A stretch of 64,000 bases of DNA from Bacillus sp. HNG (GCF_003400205.1 NZ_QUQV01000015.1:1-64000), one strand, 5' to 3'; shown: positions 40,744-52,491, numbered from the stretch's first letter. Made by a program: numbers and translations. Notes: generated by a model from the sequence alone, not told the origin.

Positions 40744-43700
40744 TTATTCAACACCTACTGGGTCTTCTTGCTCTACAATTACAGGTTCTGCTCGACGATA
40801 GCGAGTCATTCCTGTTCCTGCAGGAACAAGTTTACCAATAATTACATTCTCTTTTAATCCTAGTAACTCATCACGTTTTCCTTTAATTGCAGCATCAGTT
40901 AAGACACGTGTTGTCTCTTGGAATGACGCAGCCGATAGGAATGAATCAGTTTCTAGTGATGCTTTTGTAATACCTAGAAGAACCGGTCTACCTGTTGCAG
41001 GTGCTTTACCTTCTAGTAAAACCTTCGTGTTTGCATCAGTGAACTGATGTATATCAAGTAGTGAACCTGGTAATACATCTGTGTCACCTGCATCAGTGAC
41101 TCTTACTTTACGAAGCATTTGTCTTACCATTACTTCTACGTGTTTATCACCGATTTCAACACCCTGCATACGATATACTTTTTGAACTTCTTTTAAGAGG
41201 TATTCTTGGACAGCAGATGTGTTTGTTACTTTTAGTAATTCCTTCGGATCAACTGAACCTTCTGTTAGTACCTGACCACTTTCAACTTGCTCTCCTTCAG
41301 TAACTTTCAAACGAGCACTATATGGTGCAGTGTAAGAACGAGATTCTACTTCACCTTGGATTACAATTTCTTGTTGTCTATCTTTTACTTCATTAATGGA
41401 CGTTACAACACCGCCAATTTCCGTAATAACGGCTTGACCTTTCGGATTTCTCGCTTCAAATAGCTCTTGAATACGCGGTAAACCTTGTGTGATGTCGTCT
41501 CCGGCAACTCCACCAGTGTGGAACGTACGCATTGTAAGCTGCGTACCTGGCTCACCAATTGATTGTGCAGCGATGATACCAACTGCTTCACCAACTTCAA
41601 CTTCTGAACCTGTTGCAAGATTTCGTCCATAACATTTTTTACATACGCCATGGCGTGTATTACATGTAAACGCAGAACGAATTGTTACTTCTTCAATGCC
41701 AGCATCAACAATTTCCTTTGCGATATCTTCTGTAATTAATTCGTTTTCTGCTACTAACACTTCATTCGTTTCAGGATGAACAACTTTCTTTCTTGCGTAA
41801 CGGCCGTTTAGACGTTCGTCAAGAGGTTCAATAATTTCCGTTCCCTCTTTTAATGCACCAACAAGCAAGCCGCGATCTGTTCCACAGTCGTCCTCACGAA
41901 CAATTACGTCTTGAGCAACGTCTACTAAACGTCTTGTTAGATAACCAGAGTCAGCTGTCTTTAAGGCTGTATCCGCAAGTCCTTTACGCGCACCGTGAGT
42001 GGAAATGAAGTATTCCAATACTGTTAAACCTTCACGGAAACTTGATTTAATCGGAAGTTCAATGATACGTCCAGCCGGGTTCGCCATTAGTCCACGCATA
42101 CCAGCTAACTGTGTAAAGTTGGATGCATTACCACGGGCACCAGAGTCACTCATCATGAAGATTGGGTTACGCTTATCAAGTGAAGCCATTAGCTTACCTT
42201 GAATTGTATCTTTCGCCGCACTCCAGATTGAGATAACACGATCATAACGCTCATCTTCTGTAATTAAACCACGTCTAAATTGTTTTAGAACATTATCAAC
42301 CTTCGCTTGTGCTTGAGCTAAGATTTCTTCTTTTTCAGCTAGGACAACAATATCAGCTACACCAACGGTAATACCTGCTTTTGTCGAGTGCTTAAATCCA
42401 AGATCTTTCATGCGATCAAGCATTTTTGAGGTTTCAGTAATTTTAAAACGCTTGAAGACTTCAGCGATAATATTACCAAGTATTTTCTTCTTAAATGGCT
42501 CAATTTGTTCCTGATTTTGAATAAGTTCTTTGACATTTGCACCCTTAGGTATGAAGTACTTTTCAGGTGTCTTCACTTCTAAGTTTGTTTTTGTAGGTTC
42601 ATTAATATATGGGAACGACTTAGGAAGAATCTCGTTAAAAATTAATTTACCTACTGTTGTCATAAGCAACATATTATTTTGTTCTTCAGTAAATGTTTCG
42701 TTATTTAGTGAACCAGCATGTACTGCAACCCTTGTGTGGTAGTGTACATAACCATTTTGATACGCAAGAATAGCTTCGTTTGTATCCTTAAAGACCATTC
42801 CTTCTCCTACAGCCCCAGGACGTTCCATTGTTAGGTAATAGTTACCTAAAACCATGTCCTGTGACGGCGTAACAACTGGTTTTCCATCTTTCGGGTTAAG
42901 AATATTTTGTGCTGCCAACATTAATAATCTTGCTTCAGCCTGTGCTTCAGCAGAAAGTGGTACGTGAACCGCCATTTGGTCACCGTCAAAGTCGGCGTTG
43001 TAAGCAGTACATACGAGTGGGTGAAGACGAATTGCACGTCCTTCAACTAATGTTGGTTCGAATGCTTGAATCCCTAAACGGTGTAATGTAGGCGCACGGT
43101 TTAAAAGAACCGGATGCTCCTTAATAACAGATTCGAGGACATCCCAAACCTCTGGCTGCACACGTTCGATTTTGCGTTTCGCACTCTTTATATTATGAGC
43201 AAGTCCTTTTTCAACAAGCTCTTTCATTACAAACGGTTTGAATAATTCCAAAGCCATTTCCTTAGGTAATCCACATTGGTACATCTTAAGATTCGGTCCT
43301 ACAACGATAACGGAACGACCAGAATAGTCAACACGTTTACCTAATAGGTTTTGACGGAAACGACCTTGCTTACCTTTTAACATATGAGAAAGAGATTTTA
43401 ATGGACGATTACCAGGGCCTGTAACTGGTCTTCCACGACGTCCATTATCAATCAATGCATCAACCGCTTCTTGAAGCATACGTTTTTCGTTCTGAACGAT
43501 AATGCTTGGAGCGCCTAAATCTAAAAGACGTTTTAAACGATTGTTACGGTTAATTACACGACGATATAAGTCGTTTAAATCTGATGTTGCAAAACGACCA
43601 CCATCAAGCTGAACCATTGGTCGTAGTTCAGGAGGGATGACTGGTAGTACATCAAGAATCATCCAGGAAGGCTCATTTCCAGAGTTACGGAATGCCTCTA

Positions 43701-44337
43701 GTACTTCTAGTCGCTTAATTGCACGAGTTCTTCTTTGTCCTTGAGAAGTTTTTAATTCTTCTTTAAGGCCATCTACTTCTTTTTCTAGATCAATGTCAAG
43801 AAGAAGCTTTTTAATCGCTTCAGCTCCCATTGCAGCATGGAATGTGTTTCCGTATTTTTCACGGTACGCACGATATTCCTTTTCAGAAAGCAATTGCTTT
43901 TTATCTAAAGGAGTATCTCCAGTTTCTGTTACGACATAGGATGCAAAATAGATCACTTCTTCAAGAGCCCGAGGGGACATGTCTAAGACAAGTCCCATTC
44001 GGCTTGGAATTCCTTTAAAGTACCAAATATGTGATACAGGTGCAGCAAGTTCAATATGTCCCATACGTTCACGACGAACTTTTGCACGAGTCACTTCAAC
44101 GCCGCATCGGTCACAGACGACACCTTTGTAGCGAACACGCTTGTATTTACCACAGTGACATTCCCAGTCCTTTTGAGGACCAAAGATTCGTTCACAGAAT
44201 AACCCATCTTTTTCTGGCTTTAATGTACGATAGTTGATTGTTTCTGGCTTTTTCACTTCACCGAAAGACCATGAACGGATTTTATCGGGTGAAGCGAGAC
44301 CAATGCTCATGTATTCAAAATTATTAACATCTAGCAA
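40744..44337 (-). CDS. rpoC: RNA polymerase beta' subunit
   Basis: The 1197-aa catalytic subunit starts [20 protein letters not shown]. It has the N-terminal zinc site ([20 protein letters not shown]), the active-site magnesium motif [13 protein letters not shown], the bridge helix and trigger loop region ([16 protein letters not shown]), and the second zinc site ([11 protein letters not shown]). Length is like B. subtilis (1199). A 248-bp gap from rpoB is longer than usual and holds a repeat-like element. Confidence 0.99.
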   Translation of the reverse strand: MLDVNNFEYMSIGLASPDKIRSWSFGEVKKPETINYRTLKPEKDGLFCERIFGPQKDWECHCGKYKRVRYKGVVCDRCGVEVTRAKVRRERMGHIELAAPVSHIWYFKGIPSRMGLVLDMSPRALEEVIYFASYVVTETGDTPLDKKQLLSEKEYRAYREKYGNTFHAAMGAEAIKKLLLDIDLEKEVDGLKEELKTSQGQRRTRAIKRLEVLEAFRNSGNEPSWMILDVLPVIPPELRPMVQLDGGRFATSDLNDLYRRVINRNNRLKRLLDLGAPSIIVQNEKRMLQEAVDALIDNGRRGRPVTGPGNRPLKSLSHMLKGKQGRFRQNLLGKRVDYSGRSVIVVGPNLKMYQCGLPKEMALELFKPFVMKELVEKGLAHNIKSAKRKIERVQPEVWDVLESVIKEHPVLLNRAPTLHRLGIQAFEPTLVEGRAIRLHPLVCTAYNADFDGDQMAVHVPLSAEAQAEARLLMLAAQNILNPKDGKPVVTPSQDMVLGNYYLTMERPGAVGEGMVFKDTNEAILAYQNGYVHYHTRVAVHAGSLNNETFTEEQNNMLLMTTVGKLIFNEILPKSFPYINEPTKTNLEVKTPEKYFIPKGANVKELIQNQEQIEPFKKKILGNIIAEVFKRFKITETSKMLDRMKDLGFKHSTKAGITVGVADIVVLAEKEEILAQAQAKVDNVLKQFRRGLITEDERYDRVISIWSAAKDTIQGKLMASLDKRNPIFMMSDSGARGNASNFTQLAGMRGLMANPAGRIIELPIKSSFREGLTVLEYFISTHGARKGLADTALKTADSGYLTRRLVDVAQDVIVREDDCGTDRGLLVGALKEGTEIIEPLDERLNGRYARKKVVHPETNEVLVAENELITEDIAKEIVDAGIEEVTIRSAFTCNTRHGVCKKCYGRNLATGSEVEVGEAVGIIAAQSIGEPGTQLTMRTFHTGGVAGDDITQGLPRIQELFEARNPKGQAVITEIGGVVTSINEVKDRQQEIVIQGEVESRSYTAPYSARLKVTEGEQVESGQVLTEGSVDPKELLKVTNTSAVQEYLLKEVQKVYRMQGVEIGDKHVEVMVRQMLRKVRVTDAGDTDVLPGSLLDIHQFTDANTKVLLEGKAPATGRPVLLGITKASLETDSFLSAASFQETTRVLTDAAIKGKRDELLGLKENVIIGKLVPAGTGMTRYRRAEPVIVEQEDPVGVE

Positions 44338-44404
44338 GGGGCCTACCTCCCTTTTGATCTACAGGATTACCCTAATTGACCTTTGCTGGTTAACTAATCA
44401 AATG

Positions 44405-44501
44405 CGCCTTTGCGTATTTGCGCCCGATTTTTTTCGAGCTTGCCTCGAAAAACTTCCTTTGAAAAATCGTGGCATCCGCCGGAGGCTTTAACTTTATTCA
44501 G
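44405..44501 (-). repeat. Repeat-like hairpin element in the rpoB-rpoC gap
   Basis: The stretch holds two nested stems: TTTTTCGAG-CTTGC-CTCGAAAAA, and outside it CGATTTTT with AAAAATCG, plus a GCATCCGCCGGAGGC palindrome-like part. TAACTTTATTCAG at 44489-44501 is repeated in inverse at 44576-44588, where it contains the rpoB stop codon. I recall close relatives of this sequence between genes in other Bacillus genomes. Copy number cannot be counted in this window. Confidence 0.6.
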
Positions 44502-44585
44502 CCAAGGTTTGAACAGCAACCGATATTTTACACTCTTCCTGCATTCATCCCACTTTGAGAAGTTATAGACTTCTACTGAATAAAG

Positions 44586-47500
44586 TTATTCTTTTACAAC
44601 TGCGTTCTTTTCTAGTTCTGATTCAACTTGTTGGTCAGAATCAAGGGAAATTCCCTCTGATTGACTTGCTTCTTCTTCATCTTCTAAATCACGCATTTCT
44701 ATCTCTTCTTCATCACCGGAAAGGATCTTCACATCTAAGCCAAGTGATTGAAGTTCTTTGATCAATACTTTGAACGATTCAGGTACACCAGGTTCTGGTA
44801 CATTTTCACCCTTAACAATCGCTTCATAAGTCTTCACACGACCGACAACATCATCTGATTTAACTGTTAGAATTTCTTGCAATGTATATGCAGCACCATA
44901 AGCTTCAAGCGCCCAAACTTCCATCTCACCGAAACGTTGTCCTCCGAACTGAGCTTTACCACCAAGTGGTTGCTGTGTAACAAGAGAATAAGGTCCAGTT
45001 GAACGGGCATGGAGTTTATCGTCAACCATGTGTGCTAATTTGATCATGTACATCACACCAACAGATACACGATTGTCAAACGGTTCCCCTGTTCTTCCAT
45101 CGTATAAGACTGTCTTCGCATCACGAGACATTCCAGCTTCTTCTAGCGTATCCCATACATCCTCTTCAGTTGCACCGTCAAATACTGGTGATGCAACATG
45201 AATGCCAAGCTGTCTAGCAGCCATACCTAAGTGTAGCTCTAGTACCTGACCAATGTTCATACGAGACGGTACCCCTAATGGGTTTAACATGATGTCAATC
45301 GGTGTTCCATCTGGAAGGAATGGCATATCTTCCTCAGGAAGAATTCTTGAAATTACCCCTTTGTTTCCATGACGACCAGCCATCTTATCGCCTTCGTGAA
45401 TTTTACGTTTTTGAACGATGTAGACACGAACAAGCTGGTTTACACCAGGTGGTAATTCATCCCCGTCTTCACGGTTAAATACTTTAACATCAAGGACAAT
45501 ACCTTCCCCACCATGTGGTACACGAAGAGAAGTATCACGAACCTCACGTGCTTTTTCACCGAAGATTGCATGTAAAAGTCGTTCTTCTGCCGTAAGCTCA
45601 GTTACCCCTTTAGGTGTAACCTTACCCACAAGTAAGTCGCCGTCTTTTACTTCAGCACCAATACGGATAATTCCACGCTCGTCAAGATTACGTAACGCAT
45701 CTTCCCCGACGTTTGGAATATCACGCGTGATTTCTTCAGGTCCTAATTTTGTATCACGAGATTCTGATTCATATTCTTCAATATGAATTGAAGTATACAC
45801 ATCATCTTTTACAAGTCTTTCACTCATAATGATGGCATCTTCATAGTTATAACCATCCCAAGTCATGAAACCAACAAGAACGTTGCGTCCTAACGCTAGT
45901 TCACCCTTTTCCATCGAAGGACCGTCTGCAAGGATTTCTCCCTTCACAACTTCGTCCCCTTCTGTAACAATTGGACGTTGGTTATAACATGTACCTTGGT
46001 TAGAACGAATAAATTTAAGAAGGCGGTATTTATCAAGGTCACCTTTTACCTTCTGACCATCTACTTCTGCATAACGACGTACCCAAATTTGTTTTGCTTC
46101 TACGCGTTCAACAATACCAGGGTGTTTACATATAACAGCAGCACCTGAGTCTTTGCCAGATACATATTCCATACCTGTACCAACAAGCGGAGCTTCCGGG
46201 TTCATTAGTGGAACAGCTTGACGTTGCATGTTCGCACCCATTAACGCACGGTTTGAGTCGTCATTTTCTAAGAATGGAATACAAGCTGTTGCTGCAGATA
46301 CAACTTGCTTTGGTGATACGTCCATGTAGTCAATTCGGTCACGGTGAACAACTGTGTTTTCACCCTTGAAACGAGCAACTACATCTTCATCTAAAAATTG
46401 ACCATCATCACTTAAGCGAGAATTCGCCTGAGCAGTAACATAATTATCCTCTTCGTCTGCTGTTAAGTAATCGATTCGGTCTGTTACTTTACCAGTCTCA
46501 GGATCAACTCTTCGATATGGAGTTTCGATAAATCCAAATCGATTCACTTTTGCATAGGATGATAGTGAGTTAATGAGTCCGATATTTGGACCTTCCGGAG
46601 TTTCAATCGGACACATACGACCATAGTGTGAATAGTGAACGTCACGCACTTCAAATCCTGCACGTTCACGTGTTAGTCCACCAGGCCCTAATGCTGATAG
46701 TCTTCGTTTATGTGTTAATTCTGCTAATGGATTCGTTTGATCCATGAACTGTGAAAGCTGTGAGCTACCAAAGAACTCTTTAATAGACGCAATCACTGGA
46801 CGAATATTGATAAGTTGCTGTGGAGTAATGGTATTCGTATCTTGAATTGACATTCTCTCACGAACAACACGTTCCATTCTTGATAAGCCAATACGGAATT
46901 GGTTTTGCAGAAGCTCACCAACTGAACGTAAACGACGGTTACCTAAATGGTCAATATCATCAGTATCTCCAACTTGATGTAACAGGTTAAAGAAATAACT
47001 GATAGAAGAAAGAATATCCGCTTGTGTAATATTCTTAACAGCTTCTTCAACATAGGCATTACCTATGACGTTAATGACTTGTTCGCCATCTGGATCATTC
47101 GGTGCGTAAATTTTAATAGATTGAAGAGTAATTTCTTCATCAATTACGCCACCTGATGGTTGAAGTGATTTAAAGCCAATACCATTCTCTAAATATGGAA
47201 TGATACGATCTAGCGTTCTGCGATCGAGAAGTGTATCTTTTTCTACGATAATCTCACCTGTTTCAGGATCAACAAGTGTTTCCGCTAAACGTTGATTAAA
47301 CAAACGGTTCTTAATATGAAGTTTTTTATTTATCTTGTAACGGCCTACACTTGCAAGGTCGTAACGCTTTGGATCAAAAAAGCGTGATTCTAATAAACTT
47401 TTTGCATTTTCTACAGTCGGTGGTTCTCCCGGACGTAGACGCTCATATATTTCTAGTAATGCTTTTTCTGTACTTTCTGTGTTGTCTTTCTCAAGTGTGT

Positions 47501-48155
47501 TACGTAAATATTCATTCTCACCAAATAAGTCGATGATTTCTTGATCAGAGCCAAACCCAAGCGCGCGCAAAAGAACCGTTACCGGTAATTTTCGAGTACG
47601 ATCAATACGAACGTATACAACATCCTTCGCATCTGTTTCATATTCTAACCATGCACCACGGTTTGGTATTACCGTTGCAGTAAAGCCTCGTTTTCCATTT
47701 TTATCAACTTTACCACTGAAATAAACACTTGGTGAACGAACCAATTGAGAAACAATTACACGTTCTGCACCATTGATAACGAATGTACCTGTTTCTGTCA
47801 TGAGTGGGAAGTCACCCATAAATACATCTTGATCTTTTACTTCACCAGTTTCTTTGTTAATTAAACGCACCTTAACTCGAAGTGGCGCTGAATAAGTAAC
47901 ATCTCTCTCCTTTGATTCTTCTACAGAATATTTTGGCTCACCTAAACTGTAATCAATGAACTCTAGAGATAGATTACCTGTAAAATCTTCAATTGGGGAA
48001 ATATCCTGAAACATCTCCCTAAGACCCTCATCAAGAAACCACTGATAAGAAGAGGTTTGAATCTCAATAAGATTTGGTAATTCTAAAACTTCACTAATAC
48101 GAGCATAACTTCTTCGTTGGCGGTGTCGTCCATACTGAACTAGTTGACCTATCAA
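44586..48155 (-). CDS. rpoB: RNA polymerase beta subunit
   Basis: The TTG at 48155 is the likely start: B. subtilis rpoB also uses TTG (the protein then opens M-I-G-Q-L-V-Q-Y-G), and GGGGTG lies 6 nt upstream; a GTG at 48164 overlaps that site. The protein has 1189 aa. The rifampicin region ([20 protein letters not shown]) is wild type. [20 protein letters not shown] and [13 protein letters not shown] are normal. The acidic C-terminal tail is variable, as in Bacillus. Confidence 0.98.
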   Translation of the reverse strand: MIGQLVQYGRHRQRRSYARISEVLELPNLIEIQTSSYQWFLDEGLREMFQDISPIEDFTGNLSLEFIDYSLGEPKYSVEESKERDVTYSAPLRVKVRLINKETGEVKDQDVFMGDFPLMTETGTFVINGAERVIVSQLVRSPSVYFSGKVDKNGKRGFTATVIPNRGAWLEYETDAKDVVYVRIDRTRKLPVTVLLRALGFGSDQEIIDLFGENEYLRNTLEKDNTESTEKALLEIYERLRPGEPPTVENAKSLLESRFFDPKRYDLASVGRYKINKKLHIKNRLFNQRLAETLVDPETGEIIVEKDTLLDRRTLDRIIPYLENGIGFKSLQPSGGVIDEEITLQSIKIYAPNDPDGEQVINVIGNAYVEEAVKNITQADILSSISYFFNLLHQVGDTDDIDHLGNRRLRSVGELLQNQFRIGLSRMERVVRERMSIQDTNTITPQQLINIRPVIASIKEFFGSSQLSQFMDQTNPLAELTHKRRLSALGPGGLTRERAGFEVRDVHYSHYGRMCPIETPEGPNIGLINSLSSYAKVNRFGFIETPYRRVDPETGKVTDRIDYLTADEEDNYVTAQANSRLSDDGQFLDEDVVARFKGENTVVHRDRIDYMDVSPKQVVSAATACIPFLENDDSNRALMGANMQRQAVPLMNPEAPLVGTGMEYVSGKDSGAAVICKHPGIVERVEAKQIWVRRYAEVDGQKVKGDLDKYRLLKFIRSNQGTCYNQRPIVTEGDEVVKGEILADGPSMEKGELALGRNVLVGFMTWDGYNYEDAIIMSERLVKDDVYTSIHIEEYESESRDTKLGPEEITRDIPNVGEDALRNLDERGIIRIGAEVKDGDLLVGKVTPKGVTELTAEERLLHAIFGEKAREVRDTSLRVPHGGEGIVLDVKVFNREDGDELPPGVNQLVRVYIVQKRKIHEGDKMAGRHGNKGVISRILPEEDMPFLPDGTPIDIMLNPLGVPSRMNIGQVLELHLGMAARQLGIHVASPVFDGATEEDVWDTLEEAGMSRDAKTVLYDGRTGEPFDNRVSVGVMYMIKLAHMVDDKLHARSTGPYSLVTQQPLGGKAQFGGQRFGEMEVWALEAYGAAYTLQEILTVKSDDVVGRVKTYEAIVKGENVPEPGVPESFKVLIKELQSLGLDVKILSGDEEEIEMRDLEDEEEASQSEGISLDSDQQVESELEKNAVVKE

Positions 48156-48395
48156 CCCATTCACCCCTCATATCAAGCGTTATTAATCTTGCTAATTTAT
48201 AAATACTTACTAATTATTAAAGTCTACTTTGGAACTTTTATAATTAATAAGAATGTAAACCACAAATCAAAATGATAGGACACATAATGCAGCCTATCAA
48301 TTTCCAAATCACTTCGACTTTATAAGCCTAACATGCACTCATTTTTTGTTTGTTAAAATGTCTTTAACTATGTAAGAAACGCCTTTTTTATAGAC

Positions 48396-48426
48396 AAAAA
48401 GAAAAAGGGTTTCTACTAAGAAAACC
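48396..48426 (-). terminator. Candidate attenuator in the rpoB leader
   Basis: On the minus strand GGTTTTC-TTAGTA-GAAACC is followed by CTTTTTCTTTTTG, about 240 nt before rpoB. It lies downstream of the rpoB promoter and could lower polymerase synthesis. Confidence 0.5.
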
Positions 48427-48538
48427 ACACTTTCAAAAACAAACTATTGATTTTATTAGTTTTTCCATACATACTATATTTATACATATATTTAATTTTT
48501 TAGTTATACATGGAAAAATTACATATCGGCATTATATA
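48427..48538. other. AT-rich rpoB leader without a gene
   Basis: The 48156-48602 region is the rpoB leader and promoter. Apart from the attenuator, promoter and the palindrome GCATTATATAATGC (48529-48542, across the transcription start region), I see only very AT-rich sequence and no ORF. Confidence 0.5.
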
Positions 48539-48567
48539 ATGCTACCACACGAGAAATGAGCAGTCAA
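48539..48567 (-). promoter_or_regulatory. Candidate sigma-A promoter of rpoB-rpoC
   Basis: TTGACT (48567-48562) and TAGCAT (48544-48539) have a 17-bp spacer. The -10 is imperfect, and a GCATTATATAATGC palindrome overlaps and follows it, where a regulator could bind. Confidence 0.6.
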
Positions 48568-48602
48568 TAAGTTTTTGTTTTTGTCAAGCGGATTTTTTCA
48601 AA

Positions 48603-49208
48603 CTAATTAATCCGTACTGCCTTAATGATGTGATAGCCTTTTTTTCTTTCCACAATTTCTACCTCGTCAAAAACCGCTTCAAGCTTCTCAATTGCAGATG
48701 GAGCTCCTTGCTTCTTTTGGATCACAACCCAGAGTTCTCCTCCTGGGACTAGATACTGATAACTCTCTTCCAAAATATGATGAACAACTTTCTTCCCTGC
48801 ACGAATTGGCGGGTTGGAAATAATCGCAGCAAAACCTCGTTTTTCTACATCTGTAAACAAATTACTTTGATGAATTTCCACATTGTTGATCTTATTCATT
48901 TCTGCGTTCTTTTTCGCAAGCTCAATCGCTCGCTCATTCACATCAATCATTTCAACTGAACGTTCATTATGTACTTTTGCTAGCGCAAGACCAATTGGCC
49001 CATACCCACAACCAACATCTAAAAACGGGCCATCCACTTCAGGAGCATGAAATTCTTCTATTAATAGCCTTGAACCAAAATCAACCTCGTTTTTTGAAAA
49101 AACTCCGCTATCACTTGTAAAAGAAAACGTATGTCCTTTTAAAACAAAAGCCTGAGTCTTTTGATTGCTTGATACAGTGGGTTTGCTAGTATAATAATGT
49201 TCGGTCAT
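48603..49208 (-). CDS. ybxB: Class I SAM-dependent methyltransferase, RsmC-like (YbxB)
   Basis: The 201-aa protein has the SAM motif LDVGCGYGPIGLALA and the catalytic NPPIRAG motif of RsmC-type 16S rRNA guanine-N2 methyltransferases. The usual pre-domain of E. coli RsmC is missing, as in other Bacillus YbxB proteins. It sits between rplL and rpoB as in B. subtilis, after a terminator. The exact target is not known to me. Confidence 0.92.
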   Translation of the reverse strand: MTEHYYTSKPTVSSNQKTQAFVLKGHTFSFTSDSGVFSKNEVDFGSRLLIEEFHAPEVDGPFLDVGCGYGPIGLALAKVHNERSVEMIDVNERAIELAKKNAEMNKINNVEIHQSNLFTDVEKRGFAAIISNPPIRAGKKVVHHILEESYQYLVPGGELWVVIQKKQGAPSAIEKLEAVFDEVEIVERKKGYHIIKAVRIN

Positions 49209-49277
49209 TTATGTATCTCCCAACATAAGAGTATACGTACAGTATACCCATCTCATTCCAAAAACAATATTAGTTTA

Positions 49278-49307
49278 AAAAAAGCTCGCTTTCATAGCGA
49301 GCTTTTT
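49278..49307 (-). terminator. Terminator after rplL
   Basis: AAAAGCTCGCT-TTCAT-AGCGAGCTTTTT, with A/T runs on both sides. It divides rplJL from ybxB. Confidence 0.9.
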
Positions 49308-49324
49308 CTTACGTTCATTAGTTA

Positions 49325-49687
49325 TTACTTAACTTCTACGCCAGCTCCAACTTCTTCAAGTTTAGCTTTAACTTCTTCAGCTTCTTCTTTAGAAACGCCT
49401 TCTTTGATTGGCTTTGGAGTGTTGTCAACAAGTTCTTTAGCTTCTTTTAAGCCAAGACCAGTGATTTCACGTACAACTTTGATAACTTTGATTTTTTGTG
49501 CACCAGCGTCTGCTAATACAACATCAAATTCAGTTTGCTCAGCAGCAGCTTCAGCACCGCCACCAGCAGCTACAGCTACAGGAGCAGCAGCAGTTACACC
49601 AAATTCTTCTTCGATTGCTTTTACTAGGTCGTTTAGTTCTAAAACAGTCATATTTTTAACTGCTTCAATGATTTGTTCTTTAGTCAT
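49325..49687 (-). CDS. rplL: 50S ribosomal protein L7/L12
   Basis: The 120-aa stalk protein starts [20 protein letters not shown]. An Ala-rich hinge ([19 protein letters not shown]) joins the dimer and C-terminal domains ([20 protein letters not shown]). It recruits elongation factors. Full length. Confidence 0.98.
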   Translation of the reverse strand: MTKEQIIEAVKNMTVLELNDLVKAIEEEFGVTAAAPVAVAAGGGAEAAAEQTEFDVVLADAGAQKIKVIKVVREITGLGLKEAKELVDNTPKPIKEGVSKEEAEEVKAKLEEVGAGVEVK

Positions 49688-49748
49688 TAGAAAATCCTCC
49701 TTAAATAATTATCCTATTTGTAATTCGAATTGTATTCTTGTTTTACAA

Positions 49749-50249
49749 TTAAGCGCCTTGCTCTTCCTTTTGATCTGCAACTGCTTTAGTAGCAAGTGCA
49801 AGGTTACGGATTGGAGCTTGAAGTACACTAAGCAACATAGAAAGTAAACCTTCGCGTGATGGTAGATCAGCAAGAGCTTTAACTTCCTCAAGAGTTGCAA
49901 TGTTTCCTTCGATAACACCCGCTTTAATTTCTAATGCTTCATGCTTTTTCGCAAAGTCATTAAGAATTTTAGCAGGAGCAACTACGTCTTCATTACTGAA
50001 AGCAATTGCGTTTGGTCCTGTTAATGCATCGTTTAATCCAGCAAGCTCAGCTTGTTCTGCAGCACGGCGAGTTAATGTGTTTTTGTACACTTTGAAATCA
50101 ATGCCTGCCTCACGAAGTTGCTTACGTAGTTCTGTTACTTCTGCAACAGATAGACCGCGATAGTCTACAACTACAGTTGATTTACTTGCACGGAATTTGT
50201 CTGCAATTTCAGTTACGATTTGTTTCTTTTGTTCTACTGCATGACTCAT
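49749..50249 (-). CDS. rplJ: 50S ribosomal protein L10
   Basis: The start is ATG at 50249 ([20 protein letters not shown]), giving 166 aa, as in B. subtilis; GGAGGTG precedes it. L10 anchors the L7/L12 stalk and represses its own mRNA through the leader upstream. Confidence 0.98.
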   Translation of the reverse strand: MSHAVEQKKQIVTEIADKFRASKSTVVVDYRGLSVAEVTELRKQLREAGIDFKVYKNTLTRRAAEQAELAGLNDALTGPNAIAFSNEDVVAPAKILNDFAKKHEALEIKAGVIEGNIATLEEVKALADLPSREGLLSMLLSVLQAPIRNLALATKAVADQKEEQGA

Positions 50250-50332
50250 TCTTCTACACCTCCTGTGAGTAATTTCAGACACTTGAAACCGTTCGGTGTT
50301 AGAGGGTGTTCAAAATGAACACGTATCTAGAT

Positions 50333-50440
50333 TAAAAAACCTCTATGTCTGTAGACATAGAGGTAGTAATGATCAAGTTTATATACTACACCTCGGTAGG
50401 AAATTAAGCTTCGTAAAGCCCCTACTGTCTACGGTACAAA
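50333..50440 (-). ncRNA. L10 leader with attenuator terminator
   Basis: The minus strand has the L10-leader core (CCGTAGACAGTAGGGG near 50440-50425, then CCTACCGAGG) with bulged pairing. A strong terminator follows: CCTCTATGTCT-AC-AGACATAGAGG and TTTTTT (50363-50334). The rplJ leader in B. subtilis is a known regulatory RNA, and this matches in place and layout. Confidence 0.88.
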
Positions 50441-50468
50441 TGCTATTCATTTGTTAACAACAAAATTT

Positions 50469-50497
50469 ATTATATGAAATGCTTTCGCAAAAGTCAA
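50469..50497 (-). promoter_or_regulatory. Sigma-A promoter of rplJ-rplL
   Basis: TTGACT (50497-50492) and TATAAT (50474-50469) have a 17-bp spacer, just after rplA. Confidence 0.85.
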
Positions 50498-50514
50498 TAT
50501 CCACTTTTTTCTAA

Positions 50515-51204
50515 TTAGAATGTAGAAGCGTCAACTTTTACGCCAGGTCCCATTGTAGATGATACAGCAACGTTCTTCATGTAAGTACCTTTTGCTGCAG
50601 ATGGTTTAACCTTAAGCATAGTTTCATAAATAGTAGTGAAGTTCTCAATTAGTTTTTGATCATCAAATGAGATCTTACCAATTGGAACATGAATGTTTGA
50701 AGACTTATCAATGCGGTATTCAACTTTACCAGCTTTGATTTCATTCACAGCTTTTGTTACATCAAAAGTAACAGTTCCTGTTTTAGGGTTTGGCATTAAA
50801 CCTTTAGGTCCTAATACACGTCCAAGTTTACCAACTTCACCCATCATGTCAGGAGTAGCTACGATTACATCAAAGTCAAACCAACCTTGGTTGATCTTGT
50901 TGATGAACTCGCTATCGCCAACATAGTCAGCTCCAGCAGCTTCTGCTTCTTTTGCTTTTTCGCCTTTAGCGAAAACTAAAACACGTTGAGTCTTACCAGT
51001 ACCGTTTGGTAGAACAACTGCACCACGAATTTGTTGGTCAGCTTTCTTAGGGTCAACTCCTAAACGGAACGCAACTTCAACAGTCGCATCAAATTTAGCT
51101 GTGTTTGTTTTCTTTACTAGTTCAATTGCTTCTGCAACTGAGTAAGCTTTTGTACGATCTACTAATTTAGCAGCTTCAACGTACTTTTTACCTCTTTTTG
51201 CCAT
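50515..51204 (-). CDS. rplA: 50S ribosomal protein L1
   Basis: The start is ATG at 51204 ([20 protein letters not shown]) after GAGGAGG; the longer reading runs through the leader. The 229-aa protein forms the L1 stalk that moves deacylated tRNA out. [20 protein letters not shown] is typical. L1 often represses its own operon. Confidence 0.98.
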   Translation of the reverse strand: MAKRGKKYVEAAKLVDRTKAYSVAEAIELVKKTNTAKFDATVEVAFRLGVDPKKADQQIRGAVVLPNGTGKTQRVLVFAKGEKAKEAEAAGADYVGDSEFINKINQGWFDFDVIVATPDMMGEVGKLGRVLGPKGLMPNPKTGTVTFDVTKAVNEIKAGKVEYRIDKSSNIHVPIGKISFDDQKLIENFTTIYETMLKVKPSAAKGTYMKNVAVSSTMGPGVKVDASTF

Positions 51205-51241
51205 TATAACTTCCTCCTCAATTGTGGTTTTAACGGAATAA

Positions 51242-51337
51242 CCTCCCACGCCCGCAATCAGTATCATTTGTTATCATACTGACGCTAGACAGAACAAAGG
51301 TTGCGAACGAAAGAAATGAGATGTTCCATCCGCAACC
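51242..51337 (-). promoter_or_regulatory. Possible L1 autoregulation site between rplK and rplA
   Basis: On the minus strand a GGTTGCG/CGCAACC stem (51337-51331, 51305-51299) is followed by the hairpin TCAGTAT-GATAACAAATG-ATACTGA (51282-51258). GTGGGAGG (51249-51242) lies next to it, and the 23S rRNA binding site of L1 also contains GTGGGAGG. The 158-nt rplK-rplA gap is long enough for this control. The link to L1 is inferred. Confidence 0.45.
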
Positions 51338-51362
51338 CCTTGAAACATGTAACAGATAGGAA

Positions 51363-51788
51363 TTAGTCTTCGATAACAATTCCCATGCTACGAGCAGTAC
51401 CTTCAACCATACGCATTGCAGATTCAACATTCGCCGCATTTAAATCCGGCATTTTTGTTTCTGCAATCTCGCGTACTTTATCACGCTTAACTGTTGCAAC
51501 TTTATTACGGTTAGGTTCACCTGAACCAGACTCAATTCCAGCCGCTTTCTTTAAAAGAACTGCAGCAGGAGGAGTTTTTGTAATAAATGTAAATGAACGA
51601 TCTTCATAAACTGTAATTACAACAGGAATAATTAAACCAGCTTGTTCTGCTGTACGTGCATTGAACTCCTTACAGAATCCCATGATATTAACACCTGCTT
51701 GACCTAGTGCTGGTCCAACTGGTGGTGCTGGGTTTGCTTTCCCCGCAGGAATTTGTAATTTAACCTCTTTAATTACTTTTTTAGCCAC
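51363..51788 (-). CDS. rplK: 50S ribosomal protein L11
   Basis: The likely start is GTG at 51788 (AAKAAG after it encodes [20 protein letters not shown]), after AAGGAGGTG; it gives the standard 141 aa. L11 binds the GTPase centre and is needed for RelA activation. [20 protein letters not shown] is normal, with no thiostrepton change. Confidence 0.97.
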   Translation of the reverse strand: MAKKVIKEVKLQIPAGKANPAPPVGPALGQAGVNIMGFCKEFNARTAEQAGLIIPVVITVYEDRSFTFITKTPPAAVLLKKAAGIESGSGEPNRNKVATVKRDKVREIAETKMPDLNAANVESAMRMVEGTARSMGIVIED

Positions 51789-51917
51789 GAGACACACCTC
51801 CTTAAAGTCCGTGATGTGGTAATAGGGGTTTACCCTCCCACTCATCTATTCTTTACATATCAATAAAGAACCTTATCATAGCCAGTCTCTATATTTAGAG
51901 ACATACTGACCTATGCA

Positions 51918-51946
51918 ATATTACCACTTTTCATTTGCAATATCAA
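51918..51946 (-). promoter_or_regulatory. Sigma-A promoter of rplK-rplA
   Basis: TTGATA (51946-51941) and TAATAT (51923-51918) have a 17-bp spacer, starting just after the nusG stop. Confidence 0.75.
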
Positions 51947-51957
51947 GTTTTTCTTGA

Positions 51958-52491
51958 TTAGATTTTTTCAATTTGTGTAAAGTCTAACTCAACTGGGGTT
52001 TCACGACCAAACATGTTAACAAGAACCTTTACCTTTTGTTTATCTACATCTAGATCCTCAATCGCACCAGTGAAGTTTGTAAATGGACCTTCTTTGACAC
52101 GAACTGTTTCTTTTAATTCGAAATCAACTTCCATTGGTCTTTCATCCATTCCCATTCTCTTAAGGATGAACGTTACTTCTTCTGGTAAAAGTGGTGTAGG
52201 TTTTGAGCCTGAGCCAGCTGAACCAACGAATCCTGTAACACCAGGTGTATTACGTACGACATACCATGAATCATCAGTCATGATCAATTCGACTAACACA
52301 TAACCTGGAAATACTTTCTTTTTAATGATTTTCTTTTTACCGTTCTTAATATCTGTCTCTTCGTCTTCTGGTACAACAACACGGAAGATTTTATCTTGCA
52401 TACCCATTGACTCGACACGCTTTTCTAAGTTTGCTTTTACTTTGTTTTCATACCCTGAATACGTATGAACAACATACCAATTCTTTTCCAT
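51958..52491 (-). CDS. nusG: Transcription termination/antitermination factor NusG
   Basis: The 177-aa protein starts MEKNWYVVHTYSGYENKVKA. The NGN domain is followed by a KOW domain near the C-terminus (VKEGPFTNFTGAIEDLDVDK). In B. subtilis NusG helps pausing. It is the gene after secE. Confidence 0.98.
   Translation of the reverse strand: MEKNWYVVHTYSGYENKVKANLEKRVESMGMQDKIFRVVVPEDEETDIKNGKKKIIKKKVFPGYVLVELIMTDDSWYVVRNTPGVTGFVGSAGSGSKPTPLLPEEVTFILKRMGMDERPMEVDFELKETVRVKEGPFTNFTGAIEDLDVDKQKVKVLVNMFGRETPVELDFTQIEKI

Noticed and set aside
49197-49847. 216-codon plus-strand ORF
   Set aside because: It is the antisense shadow of rplL and the end of rplJ; the Ala/Ser/Thr-rich product reflects the Ala-rich hinge of L7/L12.
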